From: CAYVOV01 sp964453525
Lineage (GTDB): Bacteria; Chloroflexota; Dehalococcoidia; Dehalococcoidales; UBA2162
Assembly (NCBI GenBank): GCA_964453525.1
Contig: CAYVOV010000003.1
Location: 1-64,000, forward strand
Reading direction: 5' to 3'
DNA: 64,000 bases
Within the stretch, counting starts at the first letter, position 1; each line of letters opens with the position of its first letter. Below are positions 26,961 to 35,126 of the stretch, one piece after another. The translations under genes and the position numbers were made by a program. Under the pieces are notes generated by a model. It saw nothing but the letters and a program-made list of their open reading frames with translations. It was not told the origin of the DNA and ran no database searches.

Positions 26961-27683
26961 GTGACACCGAAGAAAAGCGGGAAAAAAGGAATATACGAAT
27001 TTATGCCGTCCAGTATAGTGGAAATCCGCAAGCGCCTGAAATTATCTCAGGCTGCTATGGCGGATCTTTTGGATGTTCCTCCTAATACCCTTTCGCGGTG
27101 GGAGACCGGAGCCACTGTCCCCGACGCCAATTATCTTGCGCTAGTATACTCAGTAGCAAAAGAACACAATATTACACCGGTTTTCTTCGGCATACGTCGG
27201 GAATCGCAGCAGACTCAAAAATCTCGCTATAGATTAATCGTAATGTGGGATTTTCAGACCCTAGGAGTACCTGCAGACCAGGTTACTCAAGCTGACACCT
27301 GGATTAGAACAGAAGTGCAAAGGAGATTCAGTGGGGTAAGCTTTCAGTTATTAAAAGCGTTTACGTACCCATATCAATCAAACGCGGCAGATATACTGGA
27401 AGACCTTGGTTGGCGTGTGTGGGAAGATGACACCGGCATAAGAGATGAAATCATTGACCAGTCACGTAGCGATAGCGGGCAGGAACCCACTGGTACTATA
27501 CTGGTGTTAATTACGCGGGACAATGGTTTTACTGACCTAATAGATGACCTGAAAGCACAGGGTGTACGGGTTTACCTGGTAGCTCCAGAATACTCGAGCC
27601 AAGAACTTATTGAGAAGGTAGGCCGCAGGCGCTGGATTCAATGGGAAAGAAGTGACTTTCCACTTTTGCCTTTACTATATTGA
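26961..27683 (+). CDS. XRE HTH fused to NYN/PIN-like nuclease domain
   Basis: 240 residues from GTG 26961 (AGGAGG upstream). Residues 15-75 are a Cro/C1-type HTH (EIRKRLKLSQAAMADLLDVP, then NTLSRWETGATVP). Residues 90-235 have RLIVMWDFQTLG, WRVWEDDTG, LVLITRDNGFTDLIDDL and KAQGVRVYLVAPE, the order of acidic motifs in NYN (LabA/PIN-like) ribonuclease domains. The fusion suggests DNA binding coupled to RNA cleavage, perhaps a self-regulated toxin or defence effector. The role is inferred; the acidic residues should be checked against characterised NYN enzymes. Confidence 0.7.
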   Translation: MTPKKSGKKGIYEFMPSSIVEIRKRLKLSQAAMADLLDVPPNTLSRWETGATVPDANYLALVYSVAKEHNITPVFFGIRRESQQTQKSRYRLIVMWDFQTLGVPADQVTQADTWIRTEVQRRFSGVSFQLLKAFTYPYQSNAADILEDLGWRVWEDDTGIRDEIIDQSRSDSGQEPTGTILVLITRDNGFTDLIDDLKAQGVRVYLVAPEYSSQELIEKVGRRRWIQWERSDFPLLPLLY

Positions 27684-27733
27684 GCTATAGGAATAACGTA
27701 TAATGATTCATTAAATAGTGAGGGAGGGCCACG

Positions 27734-28348
27734 ATGAGTGTCATAGATAACTTAGACTATAAGTCACCACTTATGCCGATTAAAGGATTATCTGAGTTAA
27801 TCCCGGGCCCTTTAAGCAATTCTATAAGCAATTTTCGTAAGTATATCGCTTTAGCTAAGAGTAACATCATAGTAGGATCCTCTAAGATAGTACCGGGAGA
27901 ACTAGGTTATCTTGCTAATAGAGATCTCCACAAAGGTGAAGAGGTATTTACAGTATTTGGTACGATAATTGGCCATCAAACAGAACAGCACTCTATTCAA
28001 ATAGGATACGGAGTCCACATTGACCCACATACATATGGCGGACGTTACGTAAACCATCACTGCGAAGGAAATCTTATTATTAGATGGGATAATAGAGGGC
28101 TGCACCATTTCATAGCTTCGAAAGATATAAAGGTGGGCCAGGAAATATCCTATTCATATTGGAGAACCGAGCTTGAATGGAGTGAACCCGCTTCGGAGAA
28201 TAAAGTTCGGTGTTCGTGTGGTTCACCAAATTGTACTGGTAATATATTATCCTTCCGTCAACTCTCACGTATGGAGAAAAAAAAGGCTTTTACGGAAGGT
28301 GGTATTGCGTGGTACCTATTTCAAGAGCTTGGAAGACCTGCAACATAA
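27734..28348 (+). CDS. SET-domain protein (putative lysine methyltransferase)
   Basis: 204 residues from ATG 27734 (GGGAGG upstream). SET motifs: GELGYLANRDLHKGEEVF (N-SET), GRYVNHHCEGN (NHxC, about 103-113), GQEISYSYW (catalytic Tyr region, about 137) and the post-SET zinc cysteines CSCGSPNCTGN (about 160-170). Function: SAM-dependent lysine methylation of a protein. SET proteins are typical of eukaryotes and rare in bacteria, mostly gained by transfer. The target is unknown; host DNA-binding or phage proteins are possible. It follows the XRE-NYN gene by 50 bp. Confidence 0.82.
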   Translation: MSVIDNLDYKSPLMPIKGLSELIPGPLSNSISNFRKYIALAKSNIIVGSSKIVPGELGYLANRDLHKGEEVFTVFGTIIGHQTEQHSIQIGYGVHIDPHTYGGRYVNHHCEGNLIIRWDNRGLHHFIASKDIKVGQEISYSYWRTELEWSEPASENKVRCSCGSPNCTGNILSFRQLSRMEKKKAFTEGGIAWYLFQELGRPAT

Positions 28349-28453
28349 AATACATAAAGATTTGTGTAATTAAAGGTAATAAGTCCCATTTCCTTGTAAA
28401 GCTGAATGAAAATCCCTTATCTTCCACTCACTGAATAAAGAAGAGGAGGGAAA

Positions 28454-29272
28454 ATGAAACACAAAATGGAGCAACTTTGGATTTGGTTGGTCAGCAGACC
28501 ACTTGAACAAAGAATTCGAGCAGGAATTCTAACAGGTGGGTTTATATTCATCCTAATATATGTCCTATTATTTCTCCGTCAAAAGGAAGTATTTCTAGGT
28601 ATAATCGCCTACTTTGGCTTTTGGCTTACTACTGAGACCTACTTGTGGAGTAAAAAAATTGAGAGATCACGCTTTGGCAATGAGAAAAGGCATGAATTCA
28701 TTACTAACAAGATATTTACGGATATTCAACGTAGAATAGAACACGACGATCCCGAATTACAGATAGTATTGGCCACTTTGAATATCGAAGATCCAAGTCC
28801 CTATGAAGTTGAGTTTTTCTCCCGCAGTTATAAGGACAATATTAAAGATAACCCAGATGTATGTATGCAACGTCTGCATGAGGATTTCGACAATTACCTC
28901 AACTGGATGGAAGGTCTAGCAGTTTTGTGGAAAAAGGGGCTAATAGATGATGATGAACTCAAAGGACTTTGGAGCTACTACATGAAAAGACTAAGGGAGG
29001 CCGAAATAAATGAGGACACCTTGAAACAATATCTTAAAGATGTTTGGAAGTATGATGAGGTAAATGTTAAGCAGTTTTGTGGTTTACGTAGAGAGCAAAT
29101 CCAAAACAAACCTGCAACATGTCCCATAGAGAATAAGTTTATAGATCCGATTACAAGACCCATTTGGTTTTATATAAACAATCCGCTTTATGATTTTGAA
29201 TTGACGCTAGTGGAATTAGCTAAGCACTGTCACGAACTTACGAGAAAAACTCAAGTTAAAAAACTTGATTAG
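28454..29272 (+). CDS. Membrane-anchored hypothetical protein
   Basis: 272 residues from ATG 28454 (GAGGAGGG upstream). Two hydrophobic segments near the N-terminus (GGFIFILIYVLLFL, about 29-42, and LGIIAYFGFWL, about 48-58) are followed by about 210 soluble, charged residues with no recognised domain. It is the last gene before the right island end. A membrane-bound effector or sensor is conceivable, but nothing identifies it. Confidence 0.5.
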   Translation: MKHKMEQLWIWLVSRPLEQRIRAGILTGGFIFILIYVLLFLRQKEVFLGIIAYFGFWLTTETYLWSKKIERSRFGNEKRHEFITNKIFTDIQRRIEHDDPELQIVLATLNIEDPSPYEVEFFSRSYKDNIKDNPDVCMQRLHEDFDNYLNWMEGLAVLWKKGLIDDDELKGLWSYYMKRLREAEINEDTLKQYLKDVWKYDEVNVKQFCGLRREQIQNKPATCPIENKFIDPITRPIWFYINNPLYDFELTLVELAKHCHELTRKTQVKKLD

Positions 29273-29288
29273 AGAAATTAGACTAAAA

Positions 29289-29358
29289 GTTAAGCAGTTT
29301 GTTAAGCAAAATTGAGGCTAAAATCGCGAATTTTGTTAAGCAAACTGCTGAGTATACT
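29289..29358 (+). promoter_or_regulatory. GTTAAGCA repeats and promoter at the right island end
   Basis: GTTAAGCA occurs at 29289, 29301 and 29335, and the segment 29296-29347 forms a near-perfect inverted repeat (CAGTTTG...CAAACTG arms). TATACT (29353-29358) is a plausible -10 for the ATG at 29386; the -35 is weak and covered by the third repeat. The same octamer occurs at 6247 and 6281 in the integrase body, with near or exact inverted copies at 6213 and 29486. They look like recombinase arm sites or operators for the integrase HTH. Confidence 0.55.
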
Positions 29359-29385
29359 GAGTAGCTGAAAGGAGAACCGTTAAAA

Positions 29386-29478
29386 ATGAGGAAAATTAGC
29401 CTCAAAAATGGTGAGCCGCGGAGGACTCGAACCTCCAACCGGCTGATTAAGAGTCAGCTGCTCTGCCAGTTGAGCTAG
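29386..29478 (+). CDS. Severed 5' end of the island integrase gene
   Basis: AAAGGAGAA (about 29368-29376) precedes ATG 29386, encoding MRKISLKNGEPRRTRTSNRL. After codon 22 the frame leaves the att core and runs antisense through the tRNA-Lys gene to TAG 29476-29478. In the excised circle the same codons continue in frame into 6191-7156, giving the full HTH-recombinase. In the integrated state it yields a 30-residue peptide at most. Confidence 0.75.
   Translation: MRKISLKNGEPRRTRTSNRLIKSQLLCQLS
29409..29453 (+). repeat. attR: 45-bp core within tRNA-Lys
   Basis: Identical to attL at 6148-6192. It is the 3' part of the intact tRNA-Lys gene on the minus strand. Confidence 0.93.
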
Positions 29479-29484
29479 CGGCCC
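29409..29484 (-). tRNA. tRNA-Lys (anticodon CTT)
   Basis: 76 nt including an encoded CCA (29411-29409). The acceptor GGGCCGC pairs with GCGGCTC (one G-U), the D stem is GCTC/GAGC, the anticodon stem GCTGA/TCAGC holds loop CTCTTAA with anticodon CTT, and the T arm is GGAGGTTCGAGTCCTCC. The island integrated into its 3' half and restored the full gene. Confidence 0.95.
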
Positions 29485-29603
29485 ATGCTTAACAAGTCTA
29501 TCATTTATACTAAAATCAGGCAAGAATTGCTACTTTTGATACTTGACATATATACAAATGGCTGAAATAATTTTTAATAAAGGGAATAATCAGACAGAAT
29601 AAA

Positions 29604-29630
29604 TACGGAAGAGATAAGAACTCTTCCGTA
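29604..29630 (-). terminator. Possible hairpin terminator upstream of tRNA-Lys
   Basis: TACGGAAGAG pairs with CTCTTCCGTA over 10 bp around a 7-nt loop. On the minus strand TTTATTCTG follows. It could insulate tRNA-Lys from upstream minus-strand transcription; the T-tract is weak. Confidence 0.35.
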
Positions 29631-29709
29631 ACCTTTACGTCTGTATTCTGAATATTATGCTATTAAGGCCAGTATACCTTAAAGAAATGTACCCGTAATG
29701 GAGTTATAA

Positions 29710-31683
29710 ATGGGAGCCGATGAAAAGAGAACTCTGCGCCAGCAGAAATTTCTTCAGGAGACCGGAGACCTTACCGAAAGCTTGAAGCAGTCAAATAGGT
29801 TGCTAGCTAAAACCAGTGAAAGGCTTAAAAAAGAGGTCGCCAGGCGTAAACAGGCGGAGGAACTGTATAGAATCCTGGCTGAAAGCTCGCCGGTTGGTAT
29901 CTACATTGTTCAGGACAACAAGTTTCAGTTTGTTAATCGCCAGTTCCAGGAATACAACGGTTACACTGAGAAAGAACTACTTAAGATGGACCCTTTAGAC
30001 CTTGTCTATCCTGAAGACCGAGATGGTGTCAGACAAAACGCAATTCAGATGCTGAAAGGAGATACGACCACTCCCTACGAGCTCCGGGTAATTAATAAGG
30101 ATGGTACGATAAAGTGGGCTATGGAGACGGTCAGCTCGGTTGTCTATGAGGGGAAACGAGCTACTCTCGGTAACTTCATGGATATCACCAATCGAAAGCG
30201 TGTTGCGGCAGAGCTGGAGTTAAGGGCCCTGCTTCTGGACAGCGCCAGTGACTCAATCGTTTTGCACACTCCTGCTCCTGATGCGGTCATAGTCTATGCA
30301 AATGAGCAGTATTGTAAATCACACGGCTACAGCCGCGAAGAAATAATAGGAATGAATATTCGCCAGGTGGACCGTCCACTATCTGATGAACGCATTGAGT
30401 TTATAATAACAGAGATGGAGCAAAAAGGTGCGGCTGCATTTGAAGCCACTCATACCCGTAAAGACGGGTCGATAATCGAAGTGGAAGTACATGCCCGGCC
30501 TATTATTTCAGGTGGAACCAATTATGTTCTGAGTGTAGAGAGGGACATTACAGAACGCAAGAAGGCACAAGCAGCCCTCGCCGAAGAAGCAACCCGCCGT
30601 CGTATCCTTATCGATGGGTCCAGAGATGGGATTGTTGTCCTTGACCAGGACGGAAATGTATATGAGTCTAACAAGCGATTTGCCGAGATGCTCGGATATA
30701 CCCCGGAGGAAGTCAGTCAGCTCCAGGTGTTCGATTGGGAGTTTCTCTTTCCAAAAGAGCAAGTGATTGAAATGATCCGGACTGTTGATGAGGCTGGCGA
30801 CCACTTTGAAACGCAACACCGCCGCAAGGATGGTACTATTTATGATGTTGAAATCAGCACCAACGCTGCTTATTTCGGGAAGCAGAAGCTGATTTTTTGC
30901 GTGTGCCGCGATATTACCGAACGCAAGCAGGCTGAGCAAAAGATAGCCGAACTTTATGAAAATGAGAAAGAATTACGCCAGAATCTGGAAGAAGAGATAG
31001 CATGGCGTGTGGAATTCTCCAGAGCGCTGGTCCATGAACTGAAAACACCTCTCACCCCGATTTTAGCCGCCGGTGAGTTACTTTTTGACGAAATTCACGA
31101 GGAATCTTTGCTCAAGCTGATTGAAAATATTCGCAGAAGTGCCAATAGGATGAGTACCAGAATTGATACACTGCTTGACCTGGCAAAGGGCGAGATGGAT
31201 ATGCTCGAACTCGATTGCAGTACTGTGGACCTGTTAAATCTGATTAACCAGGTATACGATGAGATGTCCCCGCTTGCTTCCCGACAACAACTGTCTCTTT
31301 CTCTTGATATACCCCATTCATTACCTTCCATCTGGGCTGATGAGAGCCGCCTGGAGCAGGTTTTTACCAATCTTCTGACCAATGCCTTTAAATGGAGTCC
31401 GGAAGGAAGCAAGGTAACCTTAAAAGCTCAAAAACAGGATTCTGCTGTTAGAGTAGAGGTCAGTGACTCCGGTCCTGGGGTAGCCAGGGAAAACCGGAAG
31501 AAGATTTTCGAAGCATACTACCGCGTGAAGAGCGACACACCGCGCCGTGGCGGACTCGGACTTGGACTGGCCCTGTGCAAGACAATTGTAGAAACGCACG
31601 GTGGGAAGATAGGGGTGAGTAGTGAAAAAGGCAAAGGCAGCACCTTCTATTTCACTTTACCTCTCGGTACCGCCGATGCCTAG
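29710..31683 (+). CDS. PAS-domain sensor histidine kinase
   Basis: 657 residues from ATG 29710. A short coiled coil precedes three PAS domains (about 50-165, 175-285, 295-410), each ending in a D-IT-x-RK/ERK PAC motif. HisKA follows, with the phospho-acceptor His in LVHELKTPLTP (about 441), then HATPase_c with NLLTNAFKWSPEG (N box, about 553), VSDSGPGV (G1) and GGLGLGLALCK (G2). No membrane segments are visible, so it is a cytoplasmic kinase. No response regulator is adjacent, so the partner is elsewhere. First chromosomal gene right of the tRNA. Confidence 0.92.
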   Translation: MGADEKRTLRQQKFLQETGDLTESLKQSNRLLAKTSERLKKEVARRKQAEELYRILAESSPVGIYIVQDNKFQFVNRQFQEYNGYTEKELLKMDPLDLVYPEDRDGVRQNAIQMLKGDTTTPYELRVINKDGTIKWAMETVSSVVYEGKRATLGNFMDITNRKRVAAELELRALLLDSASDSIVLHTPAPDAVIVYANEQYCKSHGYSREEIIGMNIRQVDRPLSDERIEFIITEMEQKGAAAFEATHTRKDGSIIEVEVHARPIISGGTNYVLSVERDITERKKAQAALAEEATRRRILIDGSRDGIVVLDQDGNVYESNKRFAEMLGYTPEEVSQLQVFDWEFLFPKEQVIEMIRTVDEAGDHFETQHRRKDGTIYDVEISTNAAYFGKQKLIFCVCRDITERKQAEQKIAELYENEKELRQNLEEEIAWRVEFSRALVHELKTPLTPILAAGELLFDEIHEESLLKLIENIRRSANRMSTRIDTLLDLAKGEMDMLELDCSTVDLLNLINQVYDEMSPLASRQQLSLSLDIPHSLPSIWADESRLEQVFTNLLTNAFKWSPEGSKVTLKAQKQDSAVRVEVSDSGPGVARENRKKIFEAYYRVKSDTPRRGGLGLGLALCKTIVETHGGKIGVSSEKGKGSTFYFTLPLGTADA

Positions 31684-31778
31684 AAATCTCTGGACTTTAT
31701 CTTCCGGCTCCCAACAAGACTCCATAAGTCACCGGCACGATTATCTACTGTGCTTGTACGTCTGCTCTTACTACAGCG

Positions 31779-32987
31779 TTATTTGATGCTGGCCTTCAAG
31801 TCCTGACGGCCTGTCATTGCCGCGGCGGTATCAAGGAAATCCTTTACTGAGTCACTCCGGTCTCTCAATTCCCGCAACTCGAGCCCGATTGGACTTATAA
31901 AAGCCGGCCTATCCGCATATGTGCCGTGAAAGGCAAAGTAAGCTTGGTTAAGCTTCCTGATATAGTAGCCTTCTGAAGCAAGGTACTGCCGTTTCTGGTC
32001 CATGTATTCCTCGGCAAGCTCGATTTCTCCCCGGGCAAGGTATTCATCAACCGTTTTCCTTATTCCCCTCATCTCCAGGTTAAAATCAAATCCCTGTTCT
32101 GTAGTCTGATTGGCACCTGGTTCACCATATTCAGAATAGTATTTCTCATATACAATCGAGCCAATCTCATCACTAACCATACCGACCAGAGTCTCATTCA
32201 TAGTAGCGATTTCATAATTCCGGGAGATACCGGAAGTATCAAGCACATAGCGAAAACCGAGCGGTTTAAAAGCAAGGTATAGATGCAGCCACTCCTCGAT
32301 AATGGTATTTATGGCATGCCGCAGGTTTGACTGGCTATCGACAAGGGAAGGATAGGTAGCGATGCCGCCAATCTCCGTTACCAGTGAGGAGACTCCTAGC
32401 TCATCAGCCTTTTCTTCAATTGCCTCTTTTTCATCGGTGACAAGACCGGACTTCAGGGTGAATTCTCTTATCGACTCTATTCTGTCTCTCGGCGAAATAA
32501 CAAGCAAGGAGGGTAGCTGCTCAAGCCTGAAATTCACCGGCGGAAAAGTGGACTCCGAATCCGTAAACGGATTAAAGATACCCTGCTCAGCCAGAGTGTC
32601 TCTTACCTGCCCTTCCATTATTTCCTCTACCACTTCAATCAAAGCCGTTTTCCGTTCCTGGAGCCTGTCCAGTTCGTCTTCCATTATCGCCGGGTCTATC
32701 TTTTCATTTCCGGTTACAGCCATTCCTATCTCCGATTTCAGAGCTTTTATCCTTTTAACACAGTCGAAATACTCGATAACGAGTTGAATTTCATCATCGG
32801 TTTCCTCCTGCTTGCCGGAAAACCACCTGCCGATTTCCTGTGTCAGGGCTTCTGACTCCCATCCGGCAATACTGAAGCGGTACGGATTAACTATTGAATT
32901 CAGGCGGGCATCAAAACTCCGGCTGGAAGCACAGCCGGTACTGAGAAGGGGAATTATTAATAAACCTGCAAGGATAATCGGTTTCAT
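31779..32987 (-). CDS. Predicted lipoprotein of unknown family
   Basis: I set the start at ATG 32987 because it begins a lipoprotein signal, MKPIILAGLLIIPLLSTGCA, with the lipobox STGCA; the 38 codons upstream do not look coding. The mature protein (about 380 residues) is helical. TIIEEWLHLYLAF and NETLVGMVSDEIG resemble a zinc-peptidase-like arrangement but without a clear HExxH motif. It is probably exported and anchored to the membrane. The next gene is an MFS transporter on the same strand, 35 bp upstream. Confidence 0.6.
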   Translation of the reverse strand: MKPIILAGLLIIPLLSTGCASSRSFDARLNSIVNPYRFSIAGWESEALTQEIGRWFSGKQEETDDEIQLVIEYFDCVKRIKALKSEIGMAVTGNEKIDPAIMEDELDRLQERKTALIEVVEEIMEGQVRDTLAEQGIFNPFTDSESTFPPVNFRLEQLPSLLVISPRDRIESIREFTLKSGLVTDEKEAIEEKADELGVSSLVTEIGGIATYPSLVDSQSNLRHAINTIIEEWLHLYLAFKPLGFRYVLDTSGISRNYEIATMNETLVGMVSDEIGSIVYEKYYSEYGEPGANQTTEQGFDFNLEMRGIRKTVDEYLARGEIELAEEYMDQKRQYLASEGYYIRKLNQAYFAFHGTYADRPAFISPIGLELRELRDRSDSVKDFLDTAAAMTGRQDLKASIK

Positions 32988-33021
32988 TTCTCTATAATAG
33001 CAGTATATCAACCTCTGGCTG

Positions 33022-34317
33022 TCAAAGAGAAGCGCTCCCATCAATATTTGCCCCGGTTTTGGGAGGTTTATCAAGGAGAGCGCATATAAAACCGGCTCCA
33101 AGCAGGATAAGGGCGATTATAAAAACAGGGATATAGCTGCCATAATTATCAAAGATAAAAGCGGCAAGCAGAGGGCTGCCGGCACTGAAAATTGTTGTTA
33201 CCGGAGTGGTAAAGCCCAGAATCCGGGCATAATGAGTTCGACCAAAGTAAGCCCCAAACAGGATTGGTAGCGCCACTATTATTCCCCCGCAGCTAATTCC
33301 GGTGATGACGGTATGCAGGTAAATGAGGGGGAGAATCCTGGCATTCATCAGGATGGCGATACCGACTGCAATCCCGATAAGACAGACGGCGGCAATATGC
33401 CTGATTTCATACCTCGTGCCGAGAGCACCACTGGCAAGCTGCCCGATGATTGACATCCCGGCAAGTAAGCCGGCAACCGTAGCCGCCGTTATTGGAGCAT
33501 ACCCCAGGTCCTGTAGATATGCCACCTGGTGGATAGTCAGGAAATTCAGGGTAAACATTGTTGTTGAGGCGAAGGCTAATGTCAGCCAGAAAGCCCGGGT
33601 CCGCAGGGCATCACCGGTCTTCCAGTCCACTGGTGTCTGATAAACCCGGCTGTGAGCCGGATTCTCTGATTCAGATTCTATGGTCGGGTCTTCCGCCCTT
33701 CCATCAGGCGTCTGTCCCATATCTTCAGGATTGTTCCTGACAAGTAATCCACCGGCAACAACAGCCAGCAACAGGTGGATCCCTGAGACGTACATCCAGG
33801 CAGGACGCCAGCCCTGGATGGAAATAATCCAGCCCAGTAACGGGGAAAAGATAAGACCGCCTACACCCCCTGAAGCAGAAATCAGGCTAATAGCCAGCGC
33901 CCTTCTCCTGACGAACCAGTTTGTTATAATCGAGTTAGCAGCGATGAATGAACCAAAGGACTGACCGGCGCCCATCAAGACGCTGTAAAAGAGATAGACC
34001 TGCCAGATTTCACTGACCCGGGACATCCCCAGGGCACCGAGGACAATAACGATATTACCGAAAATCATGTTTCTCCTCGGGCCGAATTTAACGACACTAA
34101 TCCCGACAAGCGGACCCAGCAGACCCATAACTATCCAGAAAGCAGTATAAGGTGCCGAAAGGAATGACCGGCTCCAGCCAAGGTCATCAGACATGTTAGG
34201 CAGGAATACGCCGTAGGCAATTACAACGTTACCCAGTGTGCTGCATATAGCCAGCATTGCTCCGGCAAGTGCCAGCCACCCGTAGAATCTCTGCTGCTTC
34301 AATGGTGTGGGAACCAT
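33022..34317 (-). CDS. MFS transporter, oxalate/formate-antiporter-like
   Basis: 431 residues with about 12 hydrophobic segments. The N-terminus (RFYGWLALAGAMLAICSTLG, then YGVFLPNMSDDLGWSR) and the loop motif GPLVGISVVKFGPRRNM match the OFA/monocarboxylate MFS group. A central hydrophilic loop of about 35 residues separates the two six-helix halves. Substrate is likely a small organic acid; the exact one cannot be read. It probably lies in an operon with the downstream lipoprotein. Confidence 0.85.
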   Translation of the reverse strand: MVPTPLKQQRFYGWLALAGAMLAICSTLGNVVIAYGVFLPNMSDDLGWSRSFLSAPYTAFWIVMGLLGPLVGISVVKFGPRRNMIFGNIVIVLGALGMSRVSEIWQVYLFYSVLMGAGQSFGSFIAANSIITNWFVRRRALAISLISASGGVGGLIFSPLLGWIISIQGWRPAWMYVSGIHLLLAVVAGGLLVRNNPEDMGQTPDGRAEDPTIESESENPAHSRVYQTPVDWKTGDALRTRAFWLTLAFASTTMFTLNFLTIHQVAYLQDLGYAPITAATVAGLLAGMSIIGQLASGALGTRYEIRHIAAVCLIGIAVGIAILMNARILPLIYLHTVITGISCGGIIVALPILFGAYFGRTHYARILGFTTPVTTIFSAGSPLLAAFIFDNYGSYIPVFIIALILLGAGFICALLDKPPKTGANIDGSASL

Positions 34318-34622
34318 GCCAACTCTTTCTAGGAAGAGGGGAAACTTCTAAGGAGAGCCTGCAAGAGAGGACTCTGGTTATTCTAGCACAAAGGCGTAGC
34401 AGTTAAAAAGACGCAGGTATATCAGACTCTATTATATCCTGCTTGTTGATGTCATTGAAAGCCAGGGATACAGACCGGATAAAATCGTATGGTACTATTC
34501 GGTTTTGGTTGGTATAAATTTGTCACCCCCTTTATCCTCCTCAAACAGTACCCGTTTATTGTCGATATTATATTATTGTTTGAGGGGCAAGGGGTGAGGT
34601 AAAGAAAAACAACCAGATACAA
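34318..34622. other. Gene-free spacer
   Basis: No coding frame. A short TTCGGTTTTGGTTG sequence (34498 onward) also occurs beside the dispersed repeat near 57830, so the repeat's outer parts are probably degraded here. Confidence 0.4.
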
Positions 34623-34833
34623 ACAGAACCCAACCGTGGTTCTTCTCAATCTTAGTTGGAGACCCTTCGACAAGCTCAGGGTGAGTGGGAATGTGTGCCG
34701 CTCAGGGTGCGTGGGAATGTGTGCCGCTCATGGTGAGCCGTTAGCCTGTCCTGAGCGAAGCCGAAGGAAACCACAGCGGCGAAAGAAATATTGATCTTTA
34801 TTGTTGCCTGTGCAACCATGATTAAGTAAAAGG
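34623..34833. repeat. Dispersed repeat copy A
   Basis: It matches 57648-57836 in inverted orientation, including CCCTTCGACAAGCTCAGGGT and CCTGTCCTGAGCGAAGCCGA. Copy A has an extra internal unit of about 26-29 bp (GTGGGAATGTGTGCCGCTCA repeated). The IS1-like element starts right after it. Confidence 0.8.
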
Positions 34834-34871
34834 AAATCGTAGGTAGTGTATCATTTTGAAATGCTTGAGCG

Positions 34872-34900
34872 TTGACAATGCTTGAGCGACAATGATACGC
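34872..34900 (+). promoter_or_regulatory. Promoter with ATGCTTGAGCG element
   Basis: TTGACA (34872-34877) is flanked by two ATGCTTGAGCG copies (34861-34871 and 34878-34888), the second within the spacer. A weak TACGCT-type -10 follows near 34896. The same 11-mer lies in the transposase promoter at 36536. Confidence 0.5.
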
Positions 34901-34907
34901 TTAAAGT

Positions 34908-35126
34908 ATGGCAAAGCGTAAGAAGAAAGAACACGATTTCGCAATAACGGCTTTCCGTGTCGTTCAAGAGGCTACTGGACAAAATGAACCTGACTATTCT
35001 GCGTTAGGTCGCAAAGGTGGTTTAAAAGGCGGTAAGGCTAGAGCAGAAAAATTAACCCCTGAAAGACGAAGTGAGATAGCTAGAAAAGCTGCTCAAGCTA
35101 GGTGGAAGAAGGGGGAAGCTTCTTAG
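34908..35126 (+). CDS. Small basic KGG-type protein
   Basis: 72 residues from ATG 34908; no ribosome site, possibly leaderless. LGRKGGLKGGKARAEKLTPE and RSEIARKAAQARWKK match a common small family of Lys/Ala/Gly-rich proteins resembling histone H1 tails or KGG stress proteins. Its last 29 bp overlap the convergent dinD gene. A DNA-binding role is inferred from charge, perhaps as regulator of the ATGCTTGAGCG promoters. Confidence 0.7.
   Translation: MAKRKKKEHDFAITAFRVVQEATGQNEPDYSALGRKGGLKGGKARAEKLTPERRSEIARKAAQARWKKGEAS

Larger units (their letters stand above)
6148..29453. mobile_element. Integrative genomic island at tRNA-Lys(CTT), 23.3 kb
   Basis: Identical 45-bp direct repeats at 6148-6192 and 29409-29453 correspond to the tRNA-Lys 3' part, from anticodon loop to CCA. 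The intact tRNA gene is at the right end; the left copy is only the fragment. Inside are two related tyrosine recombinases, two divergent defence-type operons, a C2H2-finger protein, an XRE-NYN protein and a SET-domain protein. No replication, conjugation or phage structural genes are visible, so it appears to be an integrative island that is either non-conjugative or helper-dependent. The integrase frame is continuous only when the two ends are joined. Confidence 0.9.
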
